Shown one piece after another: positions 43,466-51,901 of a DNA stretch of 64,000 nucleotides. The translations under genes and the position numbers were made by a program. Positions within the stretch are counted from its first letter, which is position 1. Each line of letters opens with the position of its first letter. The stretch is from Cohnella phaseoli (lineage in GTDB: Bacteria > Bacillota > Bacilli > Paenibacillales > Paenibacillaceae), in NCBI RefSeq assembly GCF_003386235.1, contig NZ_QRDZ01000038.1:27059-91058 (forward strand), read 5' to 3'. Under the pieces are notes generated by a model, which was given only the letters and a program-made list of their open reading frames with translations, did no database searches and was not told the origin of the DNA.

Positions 43466-45229
43466 ATGAATAGCCAAAATGCACAACCTCGAACGCAGAC
43501 GTATCTATTTGCTCTTACAATTATTTTTCTTGTTTCGGGCTCCTTCTTTCACGGTTTTTTGTTTGAAGAGGAATATCTTGTTGGTGCCATTGTCGCTTTT
43601 GGTGTGCTGAGCGTCTTGTATTTCAAACACCGTATACTTCATGATCCGGCTCTCTATTTTCTTCTGGTATGTGTTTGCAGTTATGCGGTTAGTCTGAGCT
43701 ATGCGATTAACAAACAGGATGCGCTGCTTGAAGCGATCAAGATAGCATTTGTGGCAGCGATATACCTGATTTTCAAGCATCTTAATCCTGAAACAAACGA
43801 TAGGGCGCTGCGCGTATTGCTGGGAACTTCGTTTGCAGCCGTCGTTATCGGAATCGCAGGGGATCGCTTTTACGACGACAGGCTGGCGGGGTTTCTCGAC
43901 TATGCGAACGCTCAGGGGCTCTTGCTCGCCGTATGCAGCATAATCGCCCAAGCACTGTACATGACAGGTCGTCAGGGGAGATATCTTGGAGCTCATTTCG
44001 CATTCGTTATGGCTTTGGGGCTTACCCAGTCCAGAACAGCGATGCTTCTGTGGGCGTTAAGCCTAATCATTCTTTATGCAGCTGCACGTAAAAAATACTT
44101 CGAGCTGTGGCTGAGAGTACTGATCGGCACGTTCTTGGGGATAATGGGTTCAGTGGCTTTCGGTCAGTCCGTCTGGGCGACGCTTCTAATTATTGCGATA
44201 TCCGGAGTATTCGTCTGGAAGCAAGCTGCGTTTTCTGTGGGGTTGTCGAGGAGCGTTGCTGCCGCTGCAGGTGCAGTGGCGGTGACATGGGCCGGCTGGC
44301 AATTGTACGATGGCGGATTGTCCAGATGGGAGAAGTTCGGCCTGTCGGCAACGGAGTGGCAGTCCCGCCTTGTTTATTACCGAGATGCTCTTAGGATGTC
44401 GCTTGACGCCGTATGGACCGGCTACGGGGGCGGAGGATGGGCTCAATTACAGTACGAATATCAATCCTCGGATTATTTCGTAAGGTATGTTCATAACCAA
44501 CTGCTTCAAGTTGCTACGGATACAGGATTGATAGGGACGGTTTCATTTATCGGATTCGTTTCGGTTCTGCTGTATCGAGGATTTTATGAGCTAAGAAACG
44601 CTCCAGAAGAACGAAAGATCATCCAGTGGGGCCGTTTATGCGCAAGTGCGGCGATCGTCGTTCACAGTCTGGTCGACTTCGTTCTGGCCTCCCCGTTTTT
44701 ATTTGGGGTATTCTTTTTGTTGAATGGCAGGGTTATGGTTCCCGAGGATGACAATCGAACCGAAAATAGAGGGATCAGCGGCGCTTTCCGAATTGCTGGC
44801 ATTCTTCTTGTGTCGCTAATTATTATGATAACTTCAAGCTTGTCATTGATCTCGGGTTCTTACATCCGAACCGCCTCCGAGCTCTTGCGTAACGAGAAGC
44901 CTGCAGACGCGGTAAGGAGTCTGGATAAAAGCATTAAGCTCGCCCTATTCGCCGATCAAGCGCATGACCGAAAATCCAAGATCTATTTTCAAGAATATTT
45001 GCAAAGCCGAGATCAGCGTTATTTAGCCGTTGCCAAGGAAGAAAATAGCCAAGCTTTACAGACGAATCCCTCACAGATCTGGTATCTGAAGCTTCAGAGC
45101 GATATATTGTGGGAGCAGGGCGAGCGCGAAAAGTCTATTCGTATCCTTGAGGACCTAACGACGAAAAATCCGTTCGAGTCCCGCTGGCGGGAAGAACTGA
45201 AGCAAAGGCGCATGCAGCTATCCAAATAA
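43466..45229 (+). CDS. O-antigen ligase/polymerase-like membrane protein with C-terminal TPR region
   Basis: A 587-residue polytopic membrane protein of the Wzy/WaaL (O-antigen ligase) superfamily. About 11 hydrophobic segments precede residue 470. The large external loop holds YYRDALRMSLDAVWTGYGGG and YVHNQLLQVATDTGLIGTVS, the usual ligase region with a conserved His and an acidic/Gly follow-up. Residues about 470-587 are helical repeats (SELLRNEKPADAVRSLDKSI, ILEDLTTKNPF), as in ligases with TPR tails. Family members join or polymerise lipid-linked glycans or glycosylate surface proteins. Its place next to an SLH exoprotein suggests surface glycan or S-layer glycosylation; inference. Confidence 0.8.
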   Translation: MNSQNAQPRTQTYLFALTIIFLVSGSFFHGFLFEEEYLVGAIVAFGVLSVLYFKHRILHDPALYFLLVCVCSYAVSLSYAINKQDALLEAIKIAFVAAIYLIFKHLNPETNDRALRVLLGTSFAAVVIGIAGDRFYDDRLAGFLDYANAQGLLLAVCSIIAQALYMTGRQGRYLGAHFAFVMALGLTQSRTAMLLWALSLIILYAAARKKYFELWLRVLIGTFLGIMGSVAFGQSVWATLLIIAISGVFVWKQAAFSVGLSRSVAAAAGAVAVTWAGWQLYDGGLSRWEKFGLSATEWQSRLVYYRDALRMSLDAVWTGYGGGGWAQLQYEYQSSDYFVRYVHNQLLQVATDTGLIGTVSFIGFVSVLLYRGFYELRNAPEERKIIQWGRLCASAAIVVHSLVDFVLASPFLFGVFFLLNGRVMVPEDDNRTENRGISGAFRIAGILLVSLIIMITSSLSLISGSYIRTASELLRNEKPADAVRSLDKSIKLALFADQAHDRKSKIYFQEYLQSRDQRYLAVAKEENSQALQTNPSQIWYLKLQSDILWEQGEREKSIRILEDLTTKNPFESRWREELKQRRMQLSK

Positions 45230-45245
45230 GCCCATCATCCCGATA

Positions 45246-45274
45246 TTCCAAAAGACCGCGAAATGATCTATAAT
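45246..45274 (+). promoter_or_regulatory. glpP-glpK promoter
   Basis: TTCCAA (45246-45251), 17 bp, TATAAT (45269-45274). The start of transcription falls near 45281, directly ahead of the leader element at 45284. Confidence 0.6.
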
Positions 45275-45283
45275 AAAACCTAC

Positions 45284-45314
45284 AAGTAAATCCGACCGCT
45301 GTGAGAAGAAGAGA
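45284..45314 (+). promoter_or_regulatory. Putative GlpP-responsive leader RNA element (glpP-glpK)
   Basis: AAGTAAAT (45284-45291), exactly 11 bases, then GAGAAGAAGAGA (45303-45314), whose end overlaps the first base of the terminator stem. The same AAGTAAAT-N11-GAGAxGAxGAGA arrangement heads the glpD leader at 47510. GlpP of B. subtilis is an antiterminator acting on glp leaders, so this shared 5' element is its likely target. Confidence 0.6.
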
Positions 45315-45374
45315 ACAGCTGCCATACAGGTGCGAACTCCCCGAGTCCGTGTCCGATTCGGCAGCTGTTTTTTT
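45314..45374 (+). terminator. Leader terminator upstream of glpP
   Basis: AACAGCTGCC pairs perfectly with GGCAGCTGTT across a ~36-base loop and is followed by TTTTT. It lies inside the transcript before the coding region, as expected for control by antitermination. Confidence 0.8.
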
Positions 45375-45413
45375 GTATTTTTTTCGGCGTTCAGCCGGGG
45401 AGGGGGAGAGGAA

Positions 45414-45962
45414 TTGGGACTGTTGAAGCTGCATTCGGTGATACCGGCCGTTCGCAATATGAAGGAATTCGAGCAAGCGCTTGCTTCGCCGCAGGAAGTC
45501 ATTTTTCTGCTGGAGGGGGAGCTGATCCATCTTCAAGGCATTGTATCGAGCGCCAAGCAGGCGAGGAAGAAAATATTTCTGCATCTCGATATGGTAAAGG
45601 GGATCAAGGACGACGAGGCTTCGATTCATTTTCTGTCCAAGGCGATCAAGGTGGACGGCGTCATCAGCACCCGAACGTCGAGTCTCATCCATGCGAAAAA
45701 ATACGGGCTGATGGCGATTCAGCGGGGCTTCCTGATCGACTCCCATTCGGTGAAGACGATTATCAACTCGGCGTCTCACGTTAAGCCCGATTATATCGAG
45801 ATTCTGCCGAGCTATTCTCACCCGAAGATCGGGATTATTCAGCGCGAGACCGGCATCGATATTATTCTGGGCGGCTTTATCGACGGGCCGGAGGATTTGC
45901 CTCCGTTGTTTGGGGCTGGGGCGATTGCAGTATCGACAAGTCATGCGAGCATGTGGAAATAG
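45414..45962 (+). CDS. glpP: Glycerol-3-phosphate-responsive antiterminator
   Basis: A ~182-residue GlpP homologue, a TIM-barrel RNA-binding protein that in B. subtilis lets transcription pass the glpFK and glpD leader terminators when glycerol-3-phosphate is present. Visible family blocks: VIFLLEGELIHL, IFLHLDMVKGI, DGVISTRTSSLIHAKKYGL, QRGFLIDS, PDYIEILPSYSHPKI and GAGAIAVSTSHASMW (phosphate site). TTG at 45414 is preferred for GGGGGAG five bases upstream; the frame stays open upstream through the terminator and cannot be coding there. glpK follows 32 bp later. Confidence 0.93.
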   Translation: MGLLKLHSVIPAVRNMKEFEQALASPQEVIFLLEGELIHLQGIVSSAKQARKKIFLHLDMVKGIKDDEASIHFLSKAIKVDGVISTRTSSLIHAKKYGLMAIQRGFLIDSHSVKTIINSASHVKPDYIEILPSYSHPKIGIIQRETGIDIILGGFIDGPEDLPPLFGAGAIAVSTSHASMWK

Positions 45963-45994
45963 GCCCGGTCGAGAGGGCATAGGGAGGAATCGCA

Positions 45995-47485
45995 TTGGAA
46001 AAATATATATTGTCGCTGGATCAAGGTACAACCAGCTCGCGGGCGATTTTGTTCGATCATGAGGGGCGGATCGTGCGCGTAGCGCAGCAGGAATTTAAGC
46101 AGTATTTTCCGAAGCCGGGCTGGGTCGAGCATAACGCTAATGAAATCTGGGGCTCCGTCCTCGCGGTTATCGCGACGGTGCTTTCCGAAGCGGACGTTAA
46201 ACCCGAGCAGATTGCCGGAATCGGGATTACGAATCAGAGAGAAACGGCGGTCGTATGGGACAAGGAGACAGGCGTGCCCGTATACAACGCGATCGTCTGG
46301 CAGTCGCGGCAGACGGCCGACATTTGCGATGAGCTGAAGAGCGCCGGCCTGAACGAGACGTTCAGAAGCAAGACGGGACTGCTGATCGACGCTTACTTTT
46401 CCGGAACGAAAATCAAGTGGATTCTCGACCATGTGGAAGGAGCCCGGGAGCAAGCGGAGCAGGGCAAATTGTTGTTCGGTACGATCGATACGTGGCTAGT
46501 ATGGCGTCTGTCGGGACGGCGCGTGCATGTGACCGACTATTCGAATGCCTCCCGCACGCTGATGTACAACATTCACGAGCTTCGCTGGGACCCGGAGCTG
46601 TTGAAAATATTGACGGTGCCCGAGTCGATGCTGCCCGAGGTGAAGCCTTCGTCGGAGGTGTACGGGCTGACGGATACGCATCATTTTTTCGGGTGCGAAA
46701 TTCCGATTGCGGGCATCGCGGGCGACCAGCAGGCGGCTTTGTTCGGCCAGGCTTGTTACGAACGGGGAATGGCGAAAAATACGTACGGAACAGGCTGCTT
46801 TATGCTCATGAACACGGGCGACAAAGCGGTTGCGTCCGACCATGGATTGTTGACGACGATCGCTTGGGGAGTCGGGGGCAAGGTGACGTATGCGCTTGAG
46901 GGGAGCATTTTCGTCGCCGGGTCGGCCATTCAGTGGCTGCGCGACGGTCTTCGCATGTTCGCTGACGCCAAGGACTGCGAGCGCTATGCGGCCAGAGTGG
47001 AGTCGACGGAGGGCGTCTACGTCGTACCGGCTTTCGTCGGGCTGGGAACGCCCTATTGGGACAGCGACGTTCGTGGAGCCGTGTTCGGACTGACGCGGGG
47101 CACGACGAAGGAACACTTCATCCGGGCGACGCTGGAATCGCTCGCGTATCAGACGAAGGACGTGCTGGCGGCGATGGAGGCGGACGCGGGGATCAGCCTG
47201 AAAGCGTTGCGCGTCGACGGCGGGGCGGTGAAGAACGACTTCCTGATGCAGTTCCAGAGCGATGTTTTGGGAGCGGCAGTAGAGCGTCCCGTCGTGAACG
47301 AGACGACGGCGCTCGGCGCGGCATACTTGGCAGGGTTGGCCGTCGGCTTCTGGGAAAGCCCGGAGGAGATCGCGCGGCAGTGGAGTACGGATCGTTCGTT
47401 CACCCCCGCCATGGATGCCAAGGAGTCGGCGCGCCTGTACGAAGGCTGGGGCAAAGCGGTGAAAGCGGCGATGGTTTTCAAATGA
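45995..47485 (+). CDS. glpK: Glycerol kinase
   Basis: A 496-residue FGGY-family kinase that phosphorylates glycerol to glycerol-3-phosphate. The phosphate loop is LDQGTTSSRAI at the N-terminus; other blocks are GITNQRETAVVWD, WQSRQT, GTIDTWLVW, GIAGDQQAALFGQ, NTYGTGCFM and VDGGAVKNDFLMQFQ. A His pair at residues 229-230 (THHFFG) occupies the place where Firmicute enzymes are activated by HPr phosphorylation. TTG start at 45995 with AGGGAGG 8 bp upstream. No glycerol facilitator gene (glpF) accompanies it. Expression should depend on antitermination at 45314-45374. Confidence 0.97.
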   Translation: MEKYILSLDQGTTSSRAILFDHEGRIVRVAQQEFKQYFPKPGWVEHNANEIWGSVLAVIATVLSEADVKPEQIAGIGITNQRETAVVWDKETGVPVYNAIVWQSRQTADICDELKSAGLNETFRSKTGLLIDAYFSGTKIKWILDHVEGAREQAEQGKLLFGTIDTWLVWRLSGRRVHVTDYSNASRTLMYNIHELRWDPELLKILTVPESMLPEVKPSSEVYGLTDTHHFFGCEIPIAGIAGDQQAALFGQACYERGMAKNTYGTGCFMLMNTGDKAVASDHGLLTTIAWGVGGKVTYALEGSIFVAGSAIQWLRDGLRMFADAKDCERYAARVESTEGVYVVPAFVGLGTPYWDSDVRGAVFGLTRGTTKEHFIRATLESLAYQTKDVLAAMEADAGISLKALRVDGGAVKNDFLMQFQSDVLGAAVERPVVNETTALGAAYLAGLAVGFWESPEEIARQWSTDRSFTPAMDAKESARLYEGWGKAVKAAMVFK

Positions 47486-47494
47486 ACGTCGGTG

Positions 47495-47540
47495 TGGTAA
47501 AGTAAACTTAAGTAAATACATCGGGTCAGAGATGAGGAGA
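47495..47540 (+). promoter_or_regulatory. glpD promoter and GlpP-responsive leader element
   Basis: TGGTAAAGT (47495-47503) is an extended -10 element. AAGTAAAT (47510-47517), 11 bases, then GAGATGAGGAGA (47529-47540) repeat the glpP leader element with the same spacing and the same overlap with the following terminator stem. Confidence 0.6.
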
Positions 47541-47592
47541 GACCGCTTCACGTTATGCGTTATGGCGCATAATGTGTTTGCGGTCTCTTTTT
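47539..47592 (+). terminator. Leader terminator upstream of glpD
   Basis: GAGACCGC pairs with GCGGTCTC, enclosing an inner stem TTATGCG/CGCATAA, and is followed by TTTTT. It lies in the glpD leader and should be read through only when GlpP with glycerol-3-phosphate binds. Confidence 0.82.
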
Positions 47593-47620
47593 CTATACCT
47601 GGCGAAGAGAGGGATACGGC

Positions 47621-49291
47621 ATGAAGGAACTCACATTTGCAGGACACGGGCGTTCGGCGATATTCGATACCATGCAGAAGGAAGAATACGACTTGCTGGT
47701 CATCGGTGGAGGCATTACGGGGGCGGGAATCGCGCTGGATGCGGCAAGTCGGGGCTTGCGCACCGCACTTGTCGAGATGCAGGATTTCGCGGCGGGCACA
47801 TCCAGCCGTTCGACGAAGCTGGTGCACGGCGGTTTGCGTTATTTGAAGCAATTCGAGGTGAAAATGGTCGCGGAGGTCGGCAAGGAGCGGGCGATTGTAT
47901 ACGAGAACGGTCCTCATGTGACGACCCCGGAATGGATGCTGCTGCCGATTTATAAGGGCGGCACGTTCGGATCGTTTTCCACGTCAGTCGGCCTGCGGGT
48001 ATACGATTATTTGGCCGGAGTGAAGCGCAGCGAACGGCGCAAAATGCTGAAGACGGCAGCGACGCTGCAAAAGGAGCCGCTGCTCAAAAAGAACGGCCTG
48101 CTCGGGGGCGGGTACTACGTAGAGTATCGCACGGATGACGCCAGACTGACTATCGAGGTGATGAAGCGCGCGGTCGAGCTCGGAGCGACGGCGCTGAATT
48201 ACGCCAAGGTAGAAAAGCTCGTCTATAGTGGCGAAGGGCATGTGTGTGGAGCGAGCGTGACGGATCTGTTGAGTGGAGATAGCGGCGAGGTGCGCGCCAA
48301 GGCGATTGTAAATGCGACTGGACCGTGGGTCGACACGTTGCGGGAGATGGACCGCTCCAACCACGGCAAGAAGCTGCGGTTGTCCAAGGGCATCCATCTG
48401 GTCATCGATCAGAGCCGGTTTCCGCTTCGTCAGGCGGTGTACTTCGATACCGACGACAAGCGGATGGTGTTCGCCATTCCAAGGGACGGCAAGACGTACG
48501 TCGGCACGACGGATACGTTCTACGACGGGGACAAGGCGCATCCGACGATGACGGCGGCCGATCGGCAATATGTTCTGGGTGCCATCAACTTTATGTTCCC
48601 GGAAACGCGTCTTACGGAGAAGGATGTCGAGTCGAGCTGGGCGGGCATTCGTCCTCTCATTTATGAGGAAGGGAAAAATCCGTCTGAGATTTCGCGTAAG
48701 GACGAAATTTGGGAATCGAAGTCCGGTTTGATCACGATTGCCGGAGGCAAGCTGACCGGCTACCGCAAAATGGCCGAAGACACGGTCGACCTAGTCGCTC
48801 GCAGACTGCAGGGACGCGTGCAGACTGCAGCTTGCCGGACAAAGGGGATCGCCATATCCGGAGGCGAGGTAGGAGGCTCCGAAAAGCTGGAGGCATATGC
48901 CGCGCATGTTGCCGAGCATGGGAAGGCAGCCGGGTTGTCCTTCGAGGCGAGCCTGCGGATCGCGCGCTTCTATGGGTCTAACGCGGAGAGAGTGTACCGC
49001 TGCGGAGATGCTTCGGAAGCGGAACGTTTTGGGCTTCCGCTAGATCTCTACATGCGAGTGAAGTACGCGATAGAGGAAGAGATGGCTGCGAAGCCGATCG
49101 ATATCTTCATTCGCCGCACGGGAGCGCTGTTCTTCAATATTGCGCTGGTTCAGCGCTACAAAGCGAACGCCATCGCGCTTATGCAGGAATTGCTCGGATG
49201 GAGCGACGAGCTTGCAGAGCGGTATGCGACGGAGCTGGAGGATGCGCTTCGCGATGCCGTCGTTCCTCAGGATTTGCAGGGGGCTCGGTAA
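47621..49291 (+). CDS. glpD: Aerobic glycerol-3-phosphate dehydrogenase
   Basis: A 556-residue FAD enzyme of the membrane surface that oxidises glycerol-3-phosphate to dihydroxyacetone phosphate and passes electrons to quinone. The FAD loop is VIGGGITGAGIALDAASRG (residues about 28-46), then GTSSRSTKLVHGGLRYL, NATGPWVD, RLSKGIHLV, GRDGKTYVGTTDT-like FAIPRDGKTYVGTTDTFY, SWAGIRPLI and TIAGGKLTGYRKMAE. Length and motifs fit the B. subtilis enzyme. CGAAGAGAGGGA precedes the ATG. Regulated by the leader terminator just upstream; glpK product feeds it. Confidence 0.97.
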   Translation: MKELTFAGHGRSAIFDTMQKEEYDLLVIGGGITGAGIALDAASRGLRTALVEMQDFAAGTSSRSTKLVHGGLRYLKQFEVKMVAEVGKERAIVYENGPHVTTPEWMLLPIYKGGTFGSFSTSVGLRVYDYLAGVKRSERRKMLKTAATLQKEPLLKKNGLLGGGYYVEYRTDDARLTIEVMKRAVELGATALNYAKVEKLVYSGEGHVCGASVTDLLSGDSGEVRAKAIVNATGPWVDTLREMDRSNHGKKLRLSKGIHLVIDQSRFPLRQAVYFDTDDKRMVFAIPRDGKTYVGTTDTFYDGDKAHPTMTAADRQYVLGAINFMFPETRLTEKDVESSWAGIRPLIYEEGKNPSEISRKDEIWESKSGLITIAGGKLTGYRKMAEDTVDLVARRLQGRVQTAACRTKGIAISGGEVGGSEKLEAYAAHVAEHGKAAGLSFEASLRIARFYGSNAERVYRCGDASEAERFGLPLDLYMRVKYAIEEEMAAKPIDIFIRRTGALFFNIALVQRYKANAIALMQELLGWSDELAERYATELEDALRDAVVPQDLQGAR

Positions 49292-49366
49292 TAGGTAGGT
49301 TGGATAGAGTGAAGGCCTTTCGCCTCGCTGAAAAATAGGCAGGCTTCTGGGGGAATTGCTGCAGCC

Positions 49367-49709
49367 GATAAGACCGCCGCGCGGTCTTATTCGTCTGAAC
49401 GGAGCCGGGATGTGAGTGATAAGACCGCCGCGCGGTCTTATTCGTCTGAACGGAGCTGGAATGTGAGTGATAAGACCGCCGCGCGGCCTTATTCGCCTTA
49501 ATGGAGCCGGGATGTGGGTGATAAGACCGCCGCGCGGCCTTATTCGCCTGAATGGAGCTGGAATGTTGGTGATAAGACCGCCGCACGGCCTTATTCGCCT
49601 GAACGGAGCCGGGATGTGGGTGATAAGACCGCTGCGCGGTCTTATTCACCTGAACGGAGCCGGAATGTTGGTGATAAGACCGCCGTGCGGCCTTATTCGT
49701 CTGAACGTG
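49367..49709. repeat. Seven 51-bp tandem units, most with an internal hairpin
   Basis: Units start at 49367, 49418, 49469, 49520, 49571, 49622 and 49673, exactly 51 bp apart, the last truncated. The head ATAAGACCGC-CGC-GCGGTCTTAT is a perfect 10-bp stem with a three-base loop; several copies have C for T in the right arm, which leaves a G-U pair in minus-strand RNA but an A-C mismatch in plus-strand RNA. The array lies 75 bp after glpD. The 563 bp between glpD and 49855 otherwise hold only a weak hairpin (GGAAGTA/TACTTCC near 49780) and no gene. Confidence 0.92.
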
Positions 49710-49854
49710 CCCCCGCAAAGTGAGCGAAATAAGCTTCATAGCTGCACGCCGCTTTGTGGGGGCTTAAATCGAAGGGGGAAGTACATACTTCCTTCATGGT
49801 CTATCGATTAAGTCGAGCAGATCTGCTTAAAATGCACAAGCCCGTTAGTATTCT

Positions 49855-50952
49855 TCAAACCTGAATCGAAGCAAACCCCAAGACATCCCGCCTAAACTCC
49901 TCGACAATCCGTTCCACAGCCGGAGAGTCCACGGTTTCGGCATATAACCGCTCCAGTTGATCCCGTAGTGACCGTGCTTCCGACAACAGCCCGATAGAGC
50001 GTTTCATATTCGCGGCGTACTGCTGTCGGATCGGGGCCAACTCGTCGGCATGAGCTTCGTCGGTTCCTGGAACGATGCAGCGCTCGTACATGTCGACGAT
50101 CTCGTCGGAAGGCCGATCGGGGAAGTATTCGTGTGGAGCGGTACTGTCGAAAATGGCAAAGCCAAGCTCGCGGACAACGACCATGTCCAGACTGTTCGGG
50201 TCGAAGCCGCAGTGGTAGATTTCGGAGTCGCAGCCTCGTTCGGCTGCGGCTGCGGCCAGTTTCTTCAGCATTGTAGACTTCCCTGAGCCGGGCCGACCTT
50301 TCAGCAAATACCGCTTCAGCCCCTCCGTCAGCCCGGGAACGTAATCGACCGCTCCCAGCGGAGTGGCCGCACCTAGAAATCGATGAGCCTCACTCCCCGC
50401 GCGCGCGCTCTTACGATCCCCAATCAGCCGATCGATGCATTCCTGGGTCAACTCGTCGGCCTTCTGAAAATCCATGTTCCCGATATAGATTTTCTCCCAA
50501 TCGTCATGAACCCGGAGCGCCTCGGCGAACCCGGCGTAGGCCTCCGCGAATCTGTCCGCGATCTCCTGATCCAAGCTCGCCATTTCCGATTCCCTGGCCG
50601 AAAGTGCCGACTTATCGCATGCTTCCCCTAGGTCAAATTCTACAACCGTCGCTCCGACAATCTCCGGAACAATGGCGTTTGGCGTCGTGCCGTCGACGAT
50701 CCCCAGGCTGAGGCCGGGAACGATCAGCGCATCCAGAGCGTCCGGATCGGAGGCGCAGGCGATGCGCCAAACCTCATGTCCCGCCGCCGACAGCTTGTCG
50801 CTTATCGAACGGAGCTCGCATCTTTTTCCCAATCCCGGGCCGCCCCTTACCACGCAAAGCCGCTCCAGTCCCTGCAACGATGAAGGAAGTAAGCTCGTGT
50901 AACCCCGAGCCGTATTGCCGCCCCCGTAAAAGTCGTACGCGTTGTCGCTCAT
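49855..50952 (-). CDS. Two-P-loop ATPase of the PRK06851 type, first Walker A degenerate
   Basis: A ~365-residue cytoplasmic protein built from two related nucleotide-binding halves. The second half has an intact Walker A, LKGRPGSGKSTMLKKLA (about residue 217). The first, CVVRGGPGLGKRCEL (about 33-47), has Arg-Cys where Ser/Thr-Thr is required, so it probably does not hydrolyse ATP. Other blocks: YDFYGGGNTARGYTSLL at the N-terminus, and paired IVDGTTPNAI and IFDSTAPHEYFP, the equivalent segments of the two halves. ATG at 50952 is chosen for AAGGTG 8 bp upstream; GTG 50961 overlaps that site. Family function is not established. Monocistronic. Confidence 0.8.
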   Translation of the reverse strand: MSDNAYDFYGGGNTARGYTSLLPSSLQGLERLCVVRGGPGLGKRCELRSISDKLSAAGHEVWRIACASDPDALDALIVPGLSLGIVDGTTPNAIVPEIVGATVVEFDLGEACDKSALSARESEMASLDQEIADRFAEAYAGFAEALRVHDDWEKIYIGNMDFQKADELTQECIDRLIGDRKSARAGSEAHRFLGAATPLGAVDYVPGLTEGLKRYLLKGRPGSGKSTMLKKLAAAAAERGCDSEIYHCGFDPNSLDMVVVRELGFAIFDSTAPHEYFPDRPSDEIVDMYERCIVPGTDEAHADELAPIRQQYAANMKRSIGLLSEARSLRDQLERLYAETVDSPAVERIVEEFRRDVLGFASIQV

Positions 50953-51163
50953 TTTCGCCACACCTTTCTAGGCTGCTGTAATGGTCTATATATATCCCTA
51001 TCGTATTTCATATAGGCTGTTTTGGTGCGGTTGGAGGAGGACCGAACCGGGACGCGGATTTCCGTTCGTCGGTGGAAAAAGCAGGATAGGCCGTCCCGCG
51101 CGGCGAATGGAAGCAGTATGAAAACTGATAATTCGTTTATTCGCTATCTGAAGGGTGAACAGA

Positions 51164-51754
51164 ATGATTCTATGGATTAACGGAGCGTTCGGAGCGGGGA
51201 AGACGCAAACTGCTTATGAGCTGCACAGAAGATTGCCGGACTCCTATGTCTATGATCCGGAGAATGCCGGTTATTTTATACGCAAAAATGTACCGAAGCG
51301 GATCGCGCTCGGCGATTTTCAGGACTATCCGATGTGGCGGGACACGAACTATGCGATGCTAAAGCATCTGGATCGGGAATATGACGGTATCGTAATCGCG
51401 CCGATGACGCTCGTCAGCTCGCAATATTTCGACGAGATTATCGGACGGCTGCGGGAGGAAGGGGCGGAGGTGCGCCATTTTGCGCTGTGCGCCGAGAGGG
51501 AGACGTTGCTGCGGCGGCTGAAAAGCCGAGGAGAAGGAAGCGAATCGTGGGCGGCCGCGCAGATCGACCGGTGCGTGGCGGCGCTCTCGCAGGAGAAGTT
51601 TGCCCATCACCTGAATACGGAGGGGCACACGATCGCGGACAACGCGGAGCGTATCGCAGAGCTAGCGGGGCTGTCGCTGCAGCCGGACGAACGAAGCGCT
51701 TTGCGCAAAGCATACGACCGCATTCGGACGCAAATTCGGCACATCCGACTGTAA
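51164..51754 (+). CDS. TmrB-like P-loop ATPase (tunicamycin-resistance family)
   Basis: A 196-residue protein nearly collinear with TmrB of Bacillus subtilis (197 residues), an ATP-binding membrane-associated protein that confers tunicamycin resistance. Walker A is INGAFGAGKTQTAYELHRRL at residues 4-23; DPENAGYFIR, FQDYPMWRDTNY, VIAPMTLV, SWAAAQIDRCV and ending RIRTQIRHIRL also match. ATG at 51164 follows AAGGGTG by six bases and gives the family length; GTG 51155 is inside that site. Stand-alone gene. In this organism resistance is untested; related proteins also occur as general small-molecule kinases-like ATPases. Confidence 0.88.
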   Translation: MILWINGAFGAGKTQTAYELHRRLPDSYVYDPENAGYFIRKNVPKRIALGDFQDYPMWRDTNYAMLKHLDREYDGIVIAPMTLVSSQYFDEIIGRLREEGAEVRHFALCAERETLLRRLKSRGEGSESWAAAQIDRCVAALSQEKFAHHLNTEGHTIADNAERIAELAGLSLQPDERSALRKAYDRIRTQIRHIRL

Positions 51755-51901
51755 GCCTGAAGGCGTCATACCGCCTTTGAATAGGTCTGTTGTCGCTTTT
51801 TTCAGTGTAAACCGCGATATTAAAAGGATTTTGAAAGCGTCGCGTTGAAAATGGAAATAACCACTAATCACTCGACGCAAGCACAGAAGGCAGGGAACAT
51901 C

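Noticed and set aside
45330..45413. Upstream extension of glpP
   Set aside because: The extra codons lie within and just after the leader terminator; translation there would be inconsistent with antitermination, and GGGGGAG supports the start at 45414.
49367..49709. Possible CRISPR array with palindromic repeats
   Set aside because: Hairpin-bearing units are followed by the same 28-base tail each time, so there are no spacers; no cas genes.
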